DNA from: an uncultured bacterium
GTDB taxonomy: Bacteria > Bacteroidota > Bacteroidia > Bacteroidales > Bacteroidaceae
Length of the DNA stretch: 64,000 bases
Assembly (NCBI GenBank): GCA_905215555.1
Contig: CAJMQU010000001.1
Span: 1 to 64,000, forward strand
Direction of reading: 5' to 3'
Under the pieces are notes generated by a model. The model saw nothing but the letters and a program-made list of their open reading frames with translations, did no database searches and was not told where the DNA came from. Made by a program: the position numbers and the translations under genes. This document shows, piece after piece, positions 53,622 through 62,441 of the stretch (position 1 is its first letter; every line of letters begins with the position of its first letter).

Positions 53622-54611
53622 ATGAGATACTCCGTCATCATCCCCGTATACAACCGTCCCGACGAGGTAGACGAATTGTTAGAAAGTCTGATGCAACAAA
53701 ACTTCAAGGACTTTGAAGTAATAGTTGTGGAAGATGGATCATCCGTACCCTGCAAGGAAGTTGTAGAAAAATATCAGACAGAACTGGATATACACTATTA
53801 CGACAAACCCAATTCCGGTCCCGGACAAAGCCGGAACTACGGTGCAGAGCGAAGTACCGGGGAACACCTTATTATACTGGACTCCGACTGTATCCTGCCC
53901 AAAACTTATCTTTCCACCATCGAGAAGGAACTTCAAGACTCCCCTGCCGATGCTTTCGGCGGACCAGACCGGGCACATGAATCTTTCACTAACATACAGA
54001 AAGCCATTAATTACTCCATGACTTCATTCTTCACCACCGGTGGTATCCGTGGAGGAAAAAAGAAAATGGATAAATTCTACCCACGTAGTTTCAACATGGG
54101 AATCAAGCGGGATGTGTATGCCGCACTTGGCGGATTCTCTAAAATGCGATTCGGAGAAGACATTGACTTCAGTATCCGGATATTCAAAGGCGGTTATCGT
54201 TGCCGTCTGTTTCCAGATGCATGGGTATACCACAAACGGCGCACAGACTTGAAGAAATTCTTCAAACAAGTGCACAATTCGGGGATTGCACGTATCAATC
54301 TATATAAAAAGTACCCGGAATCACTGAAGATTGTCCACCTCTTACCGGCAGCATTCACTCTGGGAGTGGCAATCCTGTTGCTTGGTGCTCCTTTCTGCCT
54401 CTATAGTCTGATCCCCATCATCCTCTATGCACTGTTGGTATGTACCGATTCCGCCATTCAGAATCGGAGTCTGCTCATCGGTATTTACTCCGTTGCCGCT
54501 TCCTTCATTCAACTTATCGGATACGGGACCGGCTTTTGGAGAGCGTGGTGGAACCGCTGCATACGAGGCAAAGATGAATTTGAAGCATTCAAAAAGAATT
54601 TTTACAAGTAG
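53622..54611 (+). CDS. Family 2 glycosyltransferase with membrane anchor
   Basis: A 329-residue GT-A fold enzyme. The nucleotide-sugar fold starts YSVIIPVYNRPDEVDELLESL with VEDGSS; the metal-binding LDSDC lies near residue 89, and GEDIDFSIRIFKGGYRC with HKRRT fits the acceptor-binding part. Two hydrophobic stretches (about 240-270 and 280-305) place the C-terminus in the inner membrane. The sugar and acceptor are unknown. No neighbouring capsule or O-antigen genes are present, so it may act in a conserved envelope glycan. Confidence 0.9.
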   Translation: MRYSVIIPVYNRPDEVDELLESLMQQNFKDFEVIVVEDGSSVPCKEVVEKYQTELDIHYYDKPNSGPGQSRNYGAERSTGEHLIILDSDCILPKTYLSTIEKELQDSPADAFGGPDRAHESFTNIQKAINYSMTSFFTTGGIRGGKKKMDKFYPRSFNMGIKRDVYAALGGFSKMRFGEDIDFSIRIFKGGYRCRLFPDAWVYHKRRTDLKKFFKQVHNSGIARINLYKKYPESLKIVHLLPAAFTLGVAILLLGAPFCLYSLIPIILYALLVCTDSAIQNRSLLIGIYSVAASFIQLIGYGTGFWRAWWNRCIRGKDEFEAFKKNFYK

Positions 54612-54637
54612 ACAGAAAATTCACTTGGTGCATTCCG

Positions 54638-54661
54638 GACGAATAACGACTCGCCCCTACA
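54638..54661. repeat. REP-like TCGCCCCTACA element, copy 2
   Basis: GACGAATAACGACTCGCCCCTACA resembles one side of the 40701 element and the widespread TGTAGGGGCGAATAATTATTCG-type repeat, with the internal inverted CGAAT/ATTCG arms reduced. It lies in the 80-nt gap between the glycosyltransferase gene and radC. Confidence 0.55.
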
Positions 54662-54691
54662 AATTATACACCTGCTAATTAATTAGAATCA

Positions 54692-55378
54692 ATGGAAAAA
54701 TTGAATATCAACCAGTGGGCGGTAGAAGACCGTCCTCGGGAAAAGATGATACTGAAAGGTGCAGAAGTCCTAAGCGATGCTGAACTGCTTGCCATCCTTA
54801 TCGGCTCCGGAAATACAGAAGAAAGTGCAGTCGCTTTAATGCAGCGGGTACTCTCAGAATGCGGCAACGACCTGAACCAATTAGGGAAATGGGAGGTACG
54901 CGACTTCTCTCGGTTCAAAGGTTTCGGCCCTGCCAAAAGTATTACTATCATGGCTGCACTGGAACTAGGCAAACGCCGCAAGCTACAAGAACGCCTGGAA
55001 CGTGCCACAATCCGTTCATCCAAAGACATCTACGAACTTTTCCACCCGCTGCTCTGCGACTTGGCTTACGAAGAATTTTGGGTGTTGTTGCTCAACCAGT
55101 CTTCACGCGTCATCGACAAAACACGCATCAGCCGCGGCGGTATCGACCAGACTACCGCCGATGTACGCAGCATCTTGCGCGAAGCCCTGATACAACGTGC
55201 CACACAGATAGCCCTTATACACAATCATCCTTCCGGCAACCCACGTCCAAGCACAGACGATCAACGTCTGACACAACTCGTGCAAAAAGGAACACAAACA
55301 ATGAACATCCGCCTCATCGACCACGTTATTGTAACGGACGGAAAGTATTACAGCTTTAATGATGAAGGAATGATTTAA
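54692..55378 (+). CDS. radC: JAB/MPN domain protein RadC
   Basis: A 228-residue RadC-family protein. A helix-hairpin-helix-like N-terminal region (about 10-100, LLAILIGSGNTEESAV and FSRFKGFGPAKSITIMAALELGKR) precedes the JAMM zinc motif IHNHPSGNPRPSTDD near residue 173. The name comes from early DNA-repair work that was later withdrawn for the E. coli gene, so the molecular role is uncertain. Confidence 0.93.
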   Translation: MEKLNINQWAVEDRPREKMILKGAEVLSDAELLAILIGSGNTEESAVALMQRVLSECGNDLNQLGKWEVRDFSRFKGFGPAKSITIMAALELGKRRKLQERLERATIRSSKDIYELFHPLLCDLAYEEFWVLLLNQSSRVIDKTRISRGGIDQTTADVRSILREALIQRATQIALIHNHPSGNPRPSTDDQRLTQLVQKGTQTMNIRLIDHVIVTDGKYYSFNDEGMI

Positions 55379-55436
55379 AGCTTTTTCGAAACCCGTTCTT
55401 TTGTAATCTCAATTAATTTCTTTAGTTTTGCTTCAC

Positions 55437-55506
55437 AAAGACAAGCTGCAAATCCAGCATAATGCAAATAAATTTGCTTCTGCATCCGGTTTGCACTATC
55501 TTTGCC
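55437..55506 (+). repeat. Dispersed promoter cassette, copy E
   Basis: Starts AAAGACAAGCTGC, has the palindrome GCAAAT-AA-ATTTGC where the other copies have AATAAG, and ends CGGTTTGCAC-TATCTTTGCC with the -7 box at 55497-55504, 20 nt before the DUF59 gene. Confidence 0.72.
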
Positions 55507-55524
55507 TAACCAAACCATACGAAT

Positions 55525-55836
55525 ATGACCAAATTTGAAATAGAAGAAAAAATAGTAGCAATGCTCAAGACAGTATTCGACCCGGAAATCCCGGTAAACG
55601 TATACGACTTAGGGCTGATCTACAAGATAGACCTTTCCGACAACGGAGAAGTAAATATCGACATGACCTTAACAGCCCCCAACTGTCCGGCTGCCGACTT
55701 CATCGTGGAAGATGTGCGACAAAGGGTCGAATCGGTTGACGGTGTCACTGCCGCCACCATCAATCTGGTGTTTGAGCCGGAATGGGACAAGGATATGATG
55801 AGTGAAGAAGCCAAACTGGAATTGGGCTTCTTATAA
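55525..55836 (+). CDS. DUF59/MIP18 family iron-sulfur assembly factor
   Basis: A 103-residue protein with the family features VFDPEIPVNVYDLGLIYKID, TLTAPNCPAADFI (conserved Cys) and VTAATINLVFEPEWDKDMMSEEAKLELGF. Related proteins (SufT, PaaD) help deliver Fe-S clusters to target enzymes. The Suf machinery is not in the window. It is preceded by promoter cassette copy E. Confidence 0.9.
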   Translation: MTKFEIEEKIVAMLKTVFDPEIPVNVYDLGLIYKIDLSDNGEVNIDMTLTAPNCPAADFIVEDVRQRVESVDGVTAATINLVFEPEWDKDMMSEEAKLELGFL

Positions 55837-55842
55837 TGTAAA

Positions 55843-55917
55843 CTTTAAACACAAAGGCGCAGAAGAAGCCCGGAAAGAAAACGCCCCTCCTGTGCCTCCG
55901 TGTTTCTGTGTTCAAAT
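55843..55917. repeat. Palindromic intergenic repeat with AACACA arms
   Basis: Left part TTTAAACACAAAGGCGCAG and right part CTGTGCCTCCGTGTTTCTG, then TGTTCAAA, are imperfect inverted copies flanking a G/A-rich centre. The pattern resembles the AACACAGAGG-type palindromes dispersed in many bacterial genomes. It fills the gap between the DUF59 gene and lpxH and is not expected to encode protein. Confidence 0.65.
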
Positions 55918-55937
55918 CAAACTTAAAACTCAGAAGT

Positions 55938-56702
55938 ATGAAGAACGTATATTTCCTTTCGGACGCACATCTCGGCTCACGTGCCATTGAGCACGGACGA
56001 ACTCAGGAACGGCGTCTTGTGAATTTCCTCGACAGCATCAAGCATAAGGCAGCTGCCGTCTATTTATTGGGGGATATGTTCGACTTCTGGTATGAATTCA
56101 AGACTGTCGTGCCTAAAGGTTACACACGCTTTCTGGGCAAACTTTCCGAACTGACGGACATGGGAGTGGAAGTACATTTCTTCACAGGCAATCATGACAT
56201 CTGGTGCGCCGACTATCTGACCACAGAGTGCGGTGTCATCATGCATCGTGAGCCGCTCACCACAGAGATATACGGCAAGGAGTTCTACCTTGCCCACGGT
56301 GATGGACTGGGCGACCCAGACAAGAAATTCAAGTTTCTCCGTTCCATGTTTCACAGCAAATCCCTACAAACTCTTTTTTCCGCCATACATCCCCGTTGGA
56401 GTATGGAGTTGGGACTGAACTGGGCAAAACACAGTCGTCTGAAACGTGTTGATGGTAAAGAGCCCGACTATATGGGTGAGGACAAAGAATTTCTGGTGCT
56501 CTACACAAAAGAGTACCTAAAAAACCACCCGAACATTAACTTCTTCATCTACGGACACCGTCACATAGAACTAGACCTGATGCTAAGTGCCACAGCCCGC
56601 ATCACTATATTAGGAGACTGGATTAACTTCTTCTCTTATGCCGTCTTCGATGGCGAGAATTTCTTCCTCGAAAATTTTATTGAAGGAGAAACAAAGCTGT
56701 AA
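55938..56702 (+). CDS. lpxH: UDP-2,3-diacylglucosamine diphosphatase
   Basis: Hydrolyses UDP-2,3-diacylglucosamine to lipid X in lipid A synthesis. Metallophosphatase motifs are SDAHLGSR, GDMFDFW, GNHD, AHGDGLG and YGHRH in order. I use the ATG at 55938 (MKNVYFLSDAH, 254 aa); the frame reaches 55908 but the extra residues are encoded by the upstream palindromic repeat. It ends 25 nt before the next gene. Confidence 0.93.
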   Translation: MKNVYFLSDAHLGSRAIEHGRTQERRLVNFLDSIKHKAAAVYLLGDMFDFWYEFKTVVPKGYTRFLGKLSELTDMGVEVHFFTGNHDIWCADYLTTECGVIMHREPLTTEIYGKEFYLAHGDGLGDPDKKFKFLRSMFHSKSLQTLFSAIHPRWSMELGLNWAKHSRLKRVDGKEPDYMGEDKEFLVLYTKEYLKNHPNINFFIYGHRHIELDLMLSATARITILGDWINFFSYAVFDGENFFLENFIEGETKL

Positions 56703-56727
56703 TTCTTGCTCCCGTAAACCATCTGAT

Positions 56728-58170
56728 ATGAACCTATCAAGACTGAAACACCTTTTCATCGTATGCCTGTTTGCCGCAAGCATTTTTCCGGCATGCGGAC
56801 AATCTGTCCAACCCGCTCCTACCCTCGTTATCCGCATTGATGACCTTGGAGCTTTTCACTCTGTCAACGAAGCGTGTATCCGAACCTATCAGTCAGGAAT
56901 CGCCCGTTCCGTAGAAGTGATGCCCGTAGCCGCCTGGTATCCGGAAGCCATCCGCCTGCTGAAAGAAAATCCGGGACTGGACGTAGGATTGCACTTAGTC
57001 ATTACCAGCGAATGGGAGAACGTGAAGTGGCGCCCCTTGACTCACTGCCCCAGTCTGACGGATGAAAATGGATACTTCTATCCAATGATGGGACCAAATC
57101 CTGCATATCCCGGCCAGTCAATTATGGAAAACAAATGGGATTTAAAGGAGGTGGAACAGGAATTCCGTGCACAAATAGAAATGGCACTGAAAAGTATTCC
57201 TCAACTCAGCCATCTGACGGGGCATATGCTGTCCACAGGGTTCACCAAAGAAGTAAATGAAATGGTAGTGCGCCTGGCAAAAGAATACAATCTTCCCTCC
57301 ATTGACCGTATGGATTCACCGGAAAATTATCAGTTTACTTATATCGGTTATGACGGCCCAAGCCGGACAGGCACTGAAAAGGAAGAAAGTTTTATCCGCT
57401 CGCTGAACAAACTGGAAGCTGGCAAACGTTATCTGTTTCTCGACCATCCGGCATTGGATAATGAAGAAATGAAAACAGTATTCCATATCGGCTACGAAAA
57501 TGTAGCACTCGACCGCCAGGGAGTGACAGATTTACTCACCAGCCCACGCGTGAAACAAGTCATTAAGGATAAAGGTATCAGACTGATTTCCATTAATCAG
57601 CTGACGAAAGGTCTTCCGCGTGCCAACGCTCCCAAGAAGTTGGAAAGAGCAATGGATAAATATCTGAAAGCGATGCAGAAAAACAATCAAGACCTGCATA
57701 GCATCATGATTGTGCAACACGGCAATATTCTTGCCGAAGAATGGACTTGCGGACAAGATACGGAATCTGCAAGCTATATCTGGATTGATTCGACTACCAT
57801 ACCAAAAACAAATAAAGAGAAACTTACAGATTATTTATATCCGCGCCTATTTCGTCCGCTAGGCATTGTCAATGTGAAGTGCCAGGCAGCTCCGGATAAC
57901 ATCAATCGCAAAGGTTGGAGATTATTCTTCAAAACGGAAGACCTTGCCAAAATGGGACAGTTCTTCCTGCAACAAGGGAAATGGAACGGTCGACAGCTAC
58001 TGTCGGAAGAGTGGACTGCCAAAGTATCCGCTTACTGCACCGACGGAGCAAACGGACAATATGTCCTTGTTATTCCGGAAAAAGATGCTGTAATTGCAGT
58101 AACGACACGTACCGGAAGCGGACAGGCCGAAGTGGATCTAATTCGAAAACACCTGCTTCCGGCACTGTAA
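56728..58170 (+). CDS. YdjC-type deacetylase fused to a degenerate beta-lactamase-like domain
   Basis: A 480-residue protein with a signal peptide or lipobox near PACGQ (Cys23), starting MNLSRLKHLFIV at 56728. Residues about 30-310 form a ChbG/HpnK (YdjC) carbohydrate deacetylase: metal-binding Asp pair in VIRIDDLGAF (38-39) and His89 in DVGLHLV, later TGHMLSTG. From about 315 the sequence turns into a class C beta-lactamase-like serine hydrolase (HSIMIVQHGNILAEEWT, YLYPRLFRPLGIVNVK, RLFFKTEDLAKMGQFFLQQGKWNGRQLL), but the segment with the SxxK nucleophile and at least one further segment near SAYCTDGANGQYVLVIPEKDAV appear deleted. It is probably inactive in that part. Confidence 0.82.
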   Translation: MNLSRLKHLFIVCLFAASIFPACGQSVQPAPTLVIRIDDLGAFHSVNEACIRTYQSGIARSVEVMPVAAWYPEAIRLLKENPGLDVGLHLVITSEWENVKWRPLTHCPSLTDENGYFYPMMGPNPAYPGQSIMENKWDLKEVEQEFRAQIEMALKSIPQLSHLTGHMLSTGFTKEVNEMVVRLAKEYNLPSIDRMDSPENYQFTYIGYDGPSRTGTEKEESFIRSLNKLEAGKRYLFLDHPALDNEEMKTVFHIGYENVALDRQGVTDLLTSPRVKQVIKDKGIRLISINQLTKGLPRANAPKKLERAMDKYLKAMQKNNQDLHSIMIVQHGNILAEEWTCGQDTESASYIWIDSTTIPKTNKEKLTDYLYPRLFRPLGIVNVKCQAAPDNINRKGWRLFFKTEDLAKMGQFFLQQGKWNGRQLLSEEWTAKVSAYCTDGANGQYVLVIPEKDAVIAVTTRTGSGQAEVDLIRKHLLPAL

Positions 58171-58284
58171 ACAAACACTTCACCGATTTAATCTTCTGTA
58201 AATAGATACGGGAAAATATGATCATCCAAAACTTTTCGCAAGCAATCTTGTAGTAACATCATAAACCATTAAAGCTTATTTGTT

Positions 58285-58494
58285 ATGGATGATTTGATTT
58301 ACAGAAATGATGCAATTGCCGAAGAGAATATTGACCCGCATGGTCGTCCGGCAAAGGATAAATTTGAAGAATTCAGTGAAGAAGTTACCGAGCATACAAA
58401 CCTCGGCTATAAGAATCAAAAAGCTAAATCCAAGAAGGAACGGAAAGAACGCCTCAAGGAAATAGACGAAGTGATTAAGGAAGACTTAAAGTAA
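58285..58494 (+). CDS. Small charged protein, unknown function
   Basis: A 69-residue soluble protein, MDDLIYRNDAIAEENIDPHG then a Lys/Glu-rich C-terminal helix (KAKSKKERKERLKEIDEVIK). No known domain is recognised. The separate position, an upstream AAGG-poor leader, and codon use like its neighbours suggest a real gene, but support is moderate. Confidence 0.55.
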   Translation: MDDLIYRNDAIAEENIDPHGRPAKDKFEEFSEEVTEHTNLGYKNQKAKSKKERKERLKEIDEVIKEDLK

Positions 58495-58530
58495 AAGAAG
58501 TTATAAGCTACAGGTCTACAAGCTATGGGC

Positions 58531-58575
58531 TACGAGCTACAAGCGCCATTACACCGCAGGCACTTGTAGCTCGTA
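58531..58575. repeat. 13-bp inverted repeat TACGAGCTACAAG between convergent genes
   Basis: TACGAGCTACAAG (58531-58543) and CTTGTAGCTCGTA (58563-58575) pair perfectly; flanking TTATAAGCTAC and TTTATAAC arms extend it. It may end transcription on both strands, but similar GAGCTACAAG words also recur within 58505-58530. Confidence 0.7.
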
Positions 58576-58588
58576 ATTTATAACCACA

Positions 58589-59983
58589 TTATTTGTATCC
58601 CGCAACTTTCGCTATGCGTTTCGGGATTTCTGTGTTGTCATACTTACCTGCAAACTCTTTGGAACCAGCGCCCACTGCATATACAGGAACATATCCCGCA
58701 GTATGGCTACCGCTTGTCCAACCCACCATAGCAAGCTGACTCATGACTTTTCTTGCAGAAGCAGCCAGAGGCTCAGTCTTTGAATAAAGAGTTTCTTCGA
58801 ATACCACTTTATTCTTCACGAACGACTGTTCAAATTCATCACGTAACATTTTTTCCTGTTCCCAAGTTAAAGGCAGTTCTTTCCAAAAGCCCATCTTTTC
58901 AGCTAATAAAGCCTTAGCATCTTCCCAAGTCACATTCTTCGCCTTACGCAAGTCAGTAATGGCAATAGAAAGCAGGTCCTGAGAATGCTTCTGGTTTTTT
59001 AAAGCTTTCAAGTACAGTTCGTATTTGCCTGTACCCAGTCCTAAACCTCCTGTTTCATGGTCAGCAGTTACCACAATCAAGGTTTCTTTCGGATGCTTTT
59101 TATAGAATTCATAAGCCACTTTGATGGCATTATCCATATCAATCACTTCTTCAAAAGCAGTGGCAGGGTCATTGGAGTGACAAGCCCAATCAATCTTCCC
59201 ACCTTCTACCATCAAGAAAAAACCTTTGTTTTTGCCTTTAGTAAGGAAAGAGATAGCGCTTTCTGTGATTTCAGCAAGAGTCAGGTCACCTTCTTTGCGG
59301 TCAATGGAATAAGGCAGACAAGAGGGATTAGCACCGTCCTTTTGAATCAAGACCATCTTGTCAGCCTGAGCAGCTTTAGATTTAAAATCATCTACACCTT
59401 TTGCAATAGCGTAACCGGCTTCCTCAATAATAGGGAAAATGCTCGGAGCCTCTTTCTTATCAGCAGTAGTCGTTGGTTTCAAGAAACCTCCACCTGCATA
59501 GAAATCAAAACCTGCCTTCGGCAAATCGAGGGCAATTTCATAATACATACTACGGTTAGGCTGGTGAGCATAGAAAGCGGCAGGAGTAGCATGGTCTACA
59601 CTGACACTGGTAGTTACACCTACTTTCTTTCCGGCTTTCTTAGCTTTTTCAGCAACAGACTGGAGTACATTCTTCTGATCGTCCATGCCGATAGCACCGT
59701 TATAAGTTTTCACTCCGGTAGCAAGAGCCGTTCCTGCAGCAGAAGAGTCAGTCACAGAATTAGTGGCAGAGAAAGTAGTGGCAACGCCTACGGCCGGAAA
59801 CTGGGTAAACAGTAATGGAGTTACACCGATGCGTCCTTCCTGTTCAGCCAGATACATTTCCGTACCATTTACTTGGTTTACTCCCATTCCATCACCGATG
59901 AAATAAAACACATACTTTGCCTGTTGCGCATACGTCACACCTGCCAATAGGACAAAGAGCAATAAATACGTAAGTCTTCTCAT
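58589..59983 (-). CDS. Alkaline phosphatase
   Basis: A 464-residue exported phosphatase (signal peptide ending VTYAQ) that releases phosphate from esters in the periplasm. It shows the metal site in YFIGDGMG, the phosphorylated serine in SVTDSSAAGTALATG, EGGKIDWACHSND and TADHETGGLGLG, and SHTAGYVPVYAVG, all typical of the alkaline phosphatase superfamily. A TATCTTTG box at 60027-60034 precedes it. Phosphate regulation is likely but no Pho box is recognised. Confidence 0.94.
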   Translation of the reverse strand: MRRLTYLLLFVLLAGVTYAQQAKYVFYFIGDGMGVNQVNGTEMYLAEQEGRIGVTPLLFTQFPAVGVATTFSATNSVTDSSAAGTALATGVKTYNGAIGMDDQKNVLQSVAEKAKKAGKKVGVTTSVSVDHATPAAFYAHQPNRSMYYEIALDLPKAGFDFYAGGGFLKPTTTADKKEAPSIFPIIEEAGYAIAKGVDDFKSKAAQADKMVLIQKDGANPSCLPYSIDRKEGDLTLAEITESAISFLTKGKNKGFFLMVEGGKIDWACHSNDPATAFEEVIDMDNAIKVAYEFYKKHPKETLIVVTADHETGGLGLGTGKYELYLKALKNQKHSQDLLSIAITDLRKAKNVTWEDAKALLAEKMGFWKELPLTWEQEKMLRDEFEQSFVKNKVVFEETLYSKTEPLAASARKVMSQLAMVGWTSGSHTAGYVPVYAVGAGSKEFAGKYDNTEIPKRIAKVAGYK

Positions 59984-60026
59984 AAATTGATATATTTAAA
60001 GTAGTTTGAATAAATCAAAAGGAAAA

Positions 60027-60034
60027 CAAAGATA
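60027..60034 (-). promoter_or_regulatory. -7 box of the alkaline phosphatase promoter
   Basis: Minus-strand TATCTTTG matches TAnnTTTG, about 43 nt before the ATG at 59983. Confidence 0.55.
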
Positions 60035-60070
60035 AGAAATTTAAGCCAGTGAGTGGAGCGGATATTGTTA

Positions 60071-60109
60071 AAAAAATAAAGCCGGAAGGCAATCTACATT
60101 GCTTCCGGC
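60071..60109 (-). terminator. Terminator after ackA
   Basis: GCCGGAAG-G-CAAT (60081-60093) pairs with ATTGCTTCCGGC (60098-60109), with one bulged base. On the minus strand a TTTATTTTTT run follows the stem. Confidence 0.8.
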
Positions 60110-60153
60110 ATTATTGTTACATCACAATTGCGATGCTATCTACTTTAAAAGGA

Positions 60154-61356
60154 TTATTTCTTGTTCAGAATATCCATTGTATCCGAGGCAATCATCAACT
60201 CCTCGTCAGTCGGGATAACCACAACCTTCACCTTAGAATCTTCAGCAGAGATCACAGCTTCTTCGCCACGAACCTTGTTCTTTTCCATATCCAGTTTCAC
60301 TCCCATAAATTCCAGACCTTCGCATGCACCGACACGACAAGAAGCTTGGTTCTCACCTACACCACCAGTAAACACGATGATGTCCACGCCCCCCAAAGCA
60401 GCAGCATAAGCGCCGATATATTTCTTGATGCGATAGAAGTACATTTTCTCAGTCAGGATAGCCATATCATTGTCTCCTGCCGCTACAGCAGATTCCAATT
60501 CACGCATATCGCTGGATACACCGAAAATACCTTTTACACCACTCTTCTTATTCAGCAAGTCAGATACACCGGCAGCAGTCAGTTTCTCTTTTTCCATTAT
60601 GAAAGTTACGGCACCTGCATCAATGTCACCACTACGGGTACCCATCATCAAGCCTTCCAGCGGAGTCAACCCCATACTGGTATCCATGCTCTTGCCATCT
60701 TTGACAGCAGTAATAGAACCACCGTTACCAATGTGGCAGGTAATGATTTTCTTTCCTTCCGGATTTACCCCCAGATATTCGCACACACGTTTTGAAACAT
60801 AACGATGGGAAGTTCCATGAAAGCCATAACGGCGTACCCCATATTTCTTATAAAGTTCGTAAGGGATAGCATACAAATAAGCGTAGTCCGGCATAGTCTG
60901 ATGGAATGCTGTATCAAACACACCAATCTGCGGTACGTTCGGTAGAATCGCTGAGATAGCGTTCACACCTTTCAGATTGGCAGGATTGTGAAGCGGAGCC
61001 AAATCATTACAAGCAGTGAAAGCATCCAGAACTTCCTGAGTCAGCAATACAGATTCGCTGAATTTCTCACCTCCGTGCACCATTCGATGACCTACTGCAT
61101 TTATCTCGTTCAAAGATTTGATGGCACCATATTCAGAGCTGGTCAATGTATCCAAAATGAACTCTACTCCTACCGTATGTTCGGGAATATCTTTCTCTAA
61201 TATCTTTTTTTCGCCATTAGGCAAAGTGAATTTAAGGAAAGAGTCTTGCAGACCGATTTTTTCAATACCACCTTGTGCGATAACCTCCTTATGATCCATA
61301 TCAAACAATTTATATTTGATGGACGAGCTACCACAGTTCAAAACTAAGACTTTCAT
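60154..61356 (-). CDS. ackA: Acetate kinase
   Basis: Makes ATP and acetate from acetyl phosphate in the fermentative pathway. The 400-residue ASKHA-fold protein begins MKVLVLNCGSSSIKYKLFD and contains GFHGTSHRYVS, CHIGNGGSITAVKDGKS and FTGGVGENQ. It is encoded 21 nt downstream of pta on the same strand, the usual pta-ackA pairing, and ends at a terminator. Confidence 0.97.
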   Translation of the reverse strand: MKVLVLNCGSSSIKYKLFDMDHKEVIAQGGIEKIGLQDSFLKFTLPNGEKKILEKDIPEHTVGVEFILDTLTSSEYGAIKSLNEINAVGHRMVHGGEKFSESVLLTQEVLDAFTACNDLAPLHNPANLKGVNAISAILPNVPQIGVFDTAFHQTMPDYAYLYAIPYELYKKYGVRRYGFHGTSHRYVSKRVCEYLGVNPEGKKIITCHIGNGGSITAVKDGKSMDTSMGLTPLEGLMMGTRSGDIDAGAVTFIMEKEKLTAAGVSDLLNKKSGVKGIFGVSSDMRELESAVAAGDNDMAILTEKMYFYRIKKYIGAYAAALGGVDIIVFTGGVGENQASCRVGACEGLEFMGVKLDMEKNKVRGEEAVISAEDSKVKVVVIPTDEELMIASDTMDILNKK

Positions 61357-61377
61357 TTTATATATCAGATTTAATGA

Positions 61378-62394
61378 TTATTTTTGATTTTTTGCTGCAA
61401 TAGCCTGATTAGCAGTAATAGCAATCATACGATAAACGTCTTCAATGGAACAACCGCGTGACAAGTCGTTCACCGGTCGGGCAACACCCTGCAAAATCGG
61501 ACCAACTGCATCTGCATGACCTAAACGCTGCACCAGTTTATAAGAAATATTGCCTACCTCAAGGCTCGGCACAATCAGTACATTCGCATTACCTGCAATA
61601 GCAGACCCCGGTGCTTTACTTGCCCCTACTTCCGGAACTAATGCAGCATCAGCCTGCAACTCTCCGTCGACAGCCAGATCCGGATCCATTTCCTTAGCAA
61701 GTCTCACAGCCTCAATTACCTTATCCACAACTTCATGTTTAGCAGAACCTTTGGTTGAGAAGCTAAGCATAGCCACCTTCGGATCCATACCCACTACAGC
61801 CTTAGCCGTACGAGCTGTGCAGACAGCAATCTGTGCCAGTTGTTCCGCATCAGGAACCGGAGTAACAGCAACGTCACCCATCACCAAAATACCATTCTTT
61901 CCATATTCGGGAGCATGTGTCAACAACAACATTGCACCGGATACACAAGTGATGCCCGGAGTCGTCTTAATGATTTGCAAAGCCGGACGAAGCACATCAC
62001 CCGTAGTGTTACGCGCACCAGCCAACTGACCGTCAGCATCGCCATTCTTAATAATCAGACAGCCCAGGTAAAGCGGATTAACCACCAGCTTGCGAGCTTC
62101 CTCAATGGTCATACCTTTCTTCTTACGCAGTTCACACAACAATTGCGCATACTCTTCTTTCTTCGGATGATTTTCCGGATCGATGATTGTAGCCTTGTTG
62201 ATGTTTCCAAGTCCCCATTCCGTTGCACAAGCATTGATTTCATCCGGATTACCCAGAAGAATCAGGTCAGCAACTCCGTCTGTCAAAATTTGATTGGCAG
62301 CTTTCAAAGTACGTTCTTCCGTACCTTCAGGAAGAACAATACGTTGGCGGTCGGCTTTCGCCCGCTCAACGATTTCATTAATTAATCTCTGCAT
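61378..62394 (-). CDS. pta: Phosphate acetyltransferase (short form)
   Basis: Converts acetyl-CoA to acetyl phosphate. At 338 aa it is the single-domain form lacking the long N-terminal region of the E. coli enzyme. Motifs are IVLPEGTEERTL near the start, DGQLAGARNTTGDVLRPALQ, and the C-terminal PILQGVARPVNDLSRGCS. It is first in the pta-ackA unit, with a promoter box at 62442-62449. Confidence 0.96.
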   Translation of the reverse strand: MQRLINEIVERAKADRQRIVLPEGTEERTLKAANQILTDGVADLILLGNPDEINACATEWGLGNINKATIIDPENHPKKEEYAQLLCELRKKKGMTIEEARKLVVNPLYLGCLIIKNGDADGQLAGARNTTGDVLRPALQIIKTTPGITCVSGAMLLLTHAPEYGKNGILVMGDVAVTPVPDAEQLAQIAVCTARTAKAVVGMDPKVAMLSFSTKGSAKHEVVDKVIEAVRLAKEMDPDLAVDGELQADAALVPEVGASKAPGSAIAGNANVLIVPSLEVGNISYKLVQRLGHADAVGPILQGVARPVNDLSRGCSIEDVYRMIAITANQAIAAKNQK

Positions 62395-62441
62395 ATATAT
62401 AAATTGTGTATAAAAATCCAGTAGACGTGTTATTCACGCCG

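Noticed and set aside
55802..55990. Open frames on both strands across the AACACA palindrome
   Set aside because: The peptides come from translating an intergenic palindromic repeat and resemble known false translations of such repeats.
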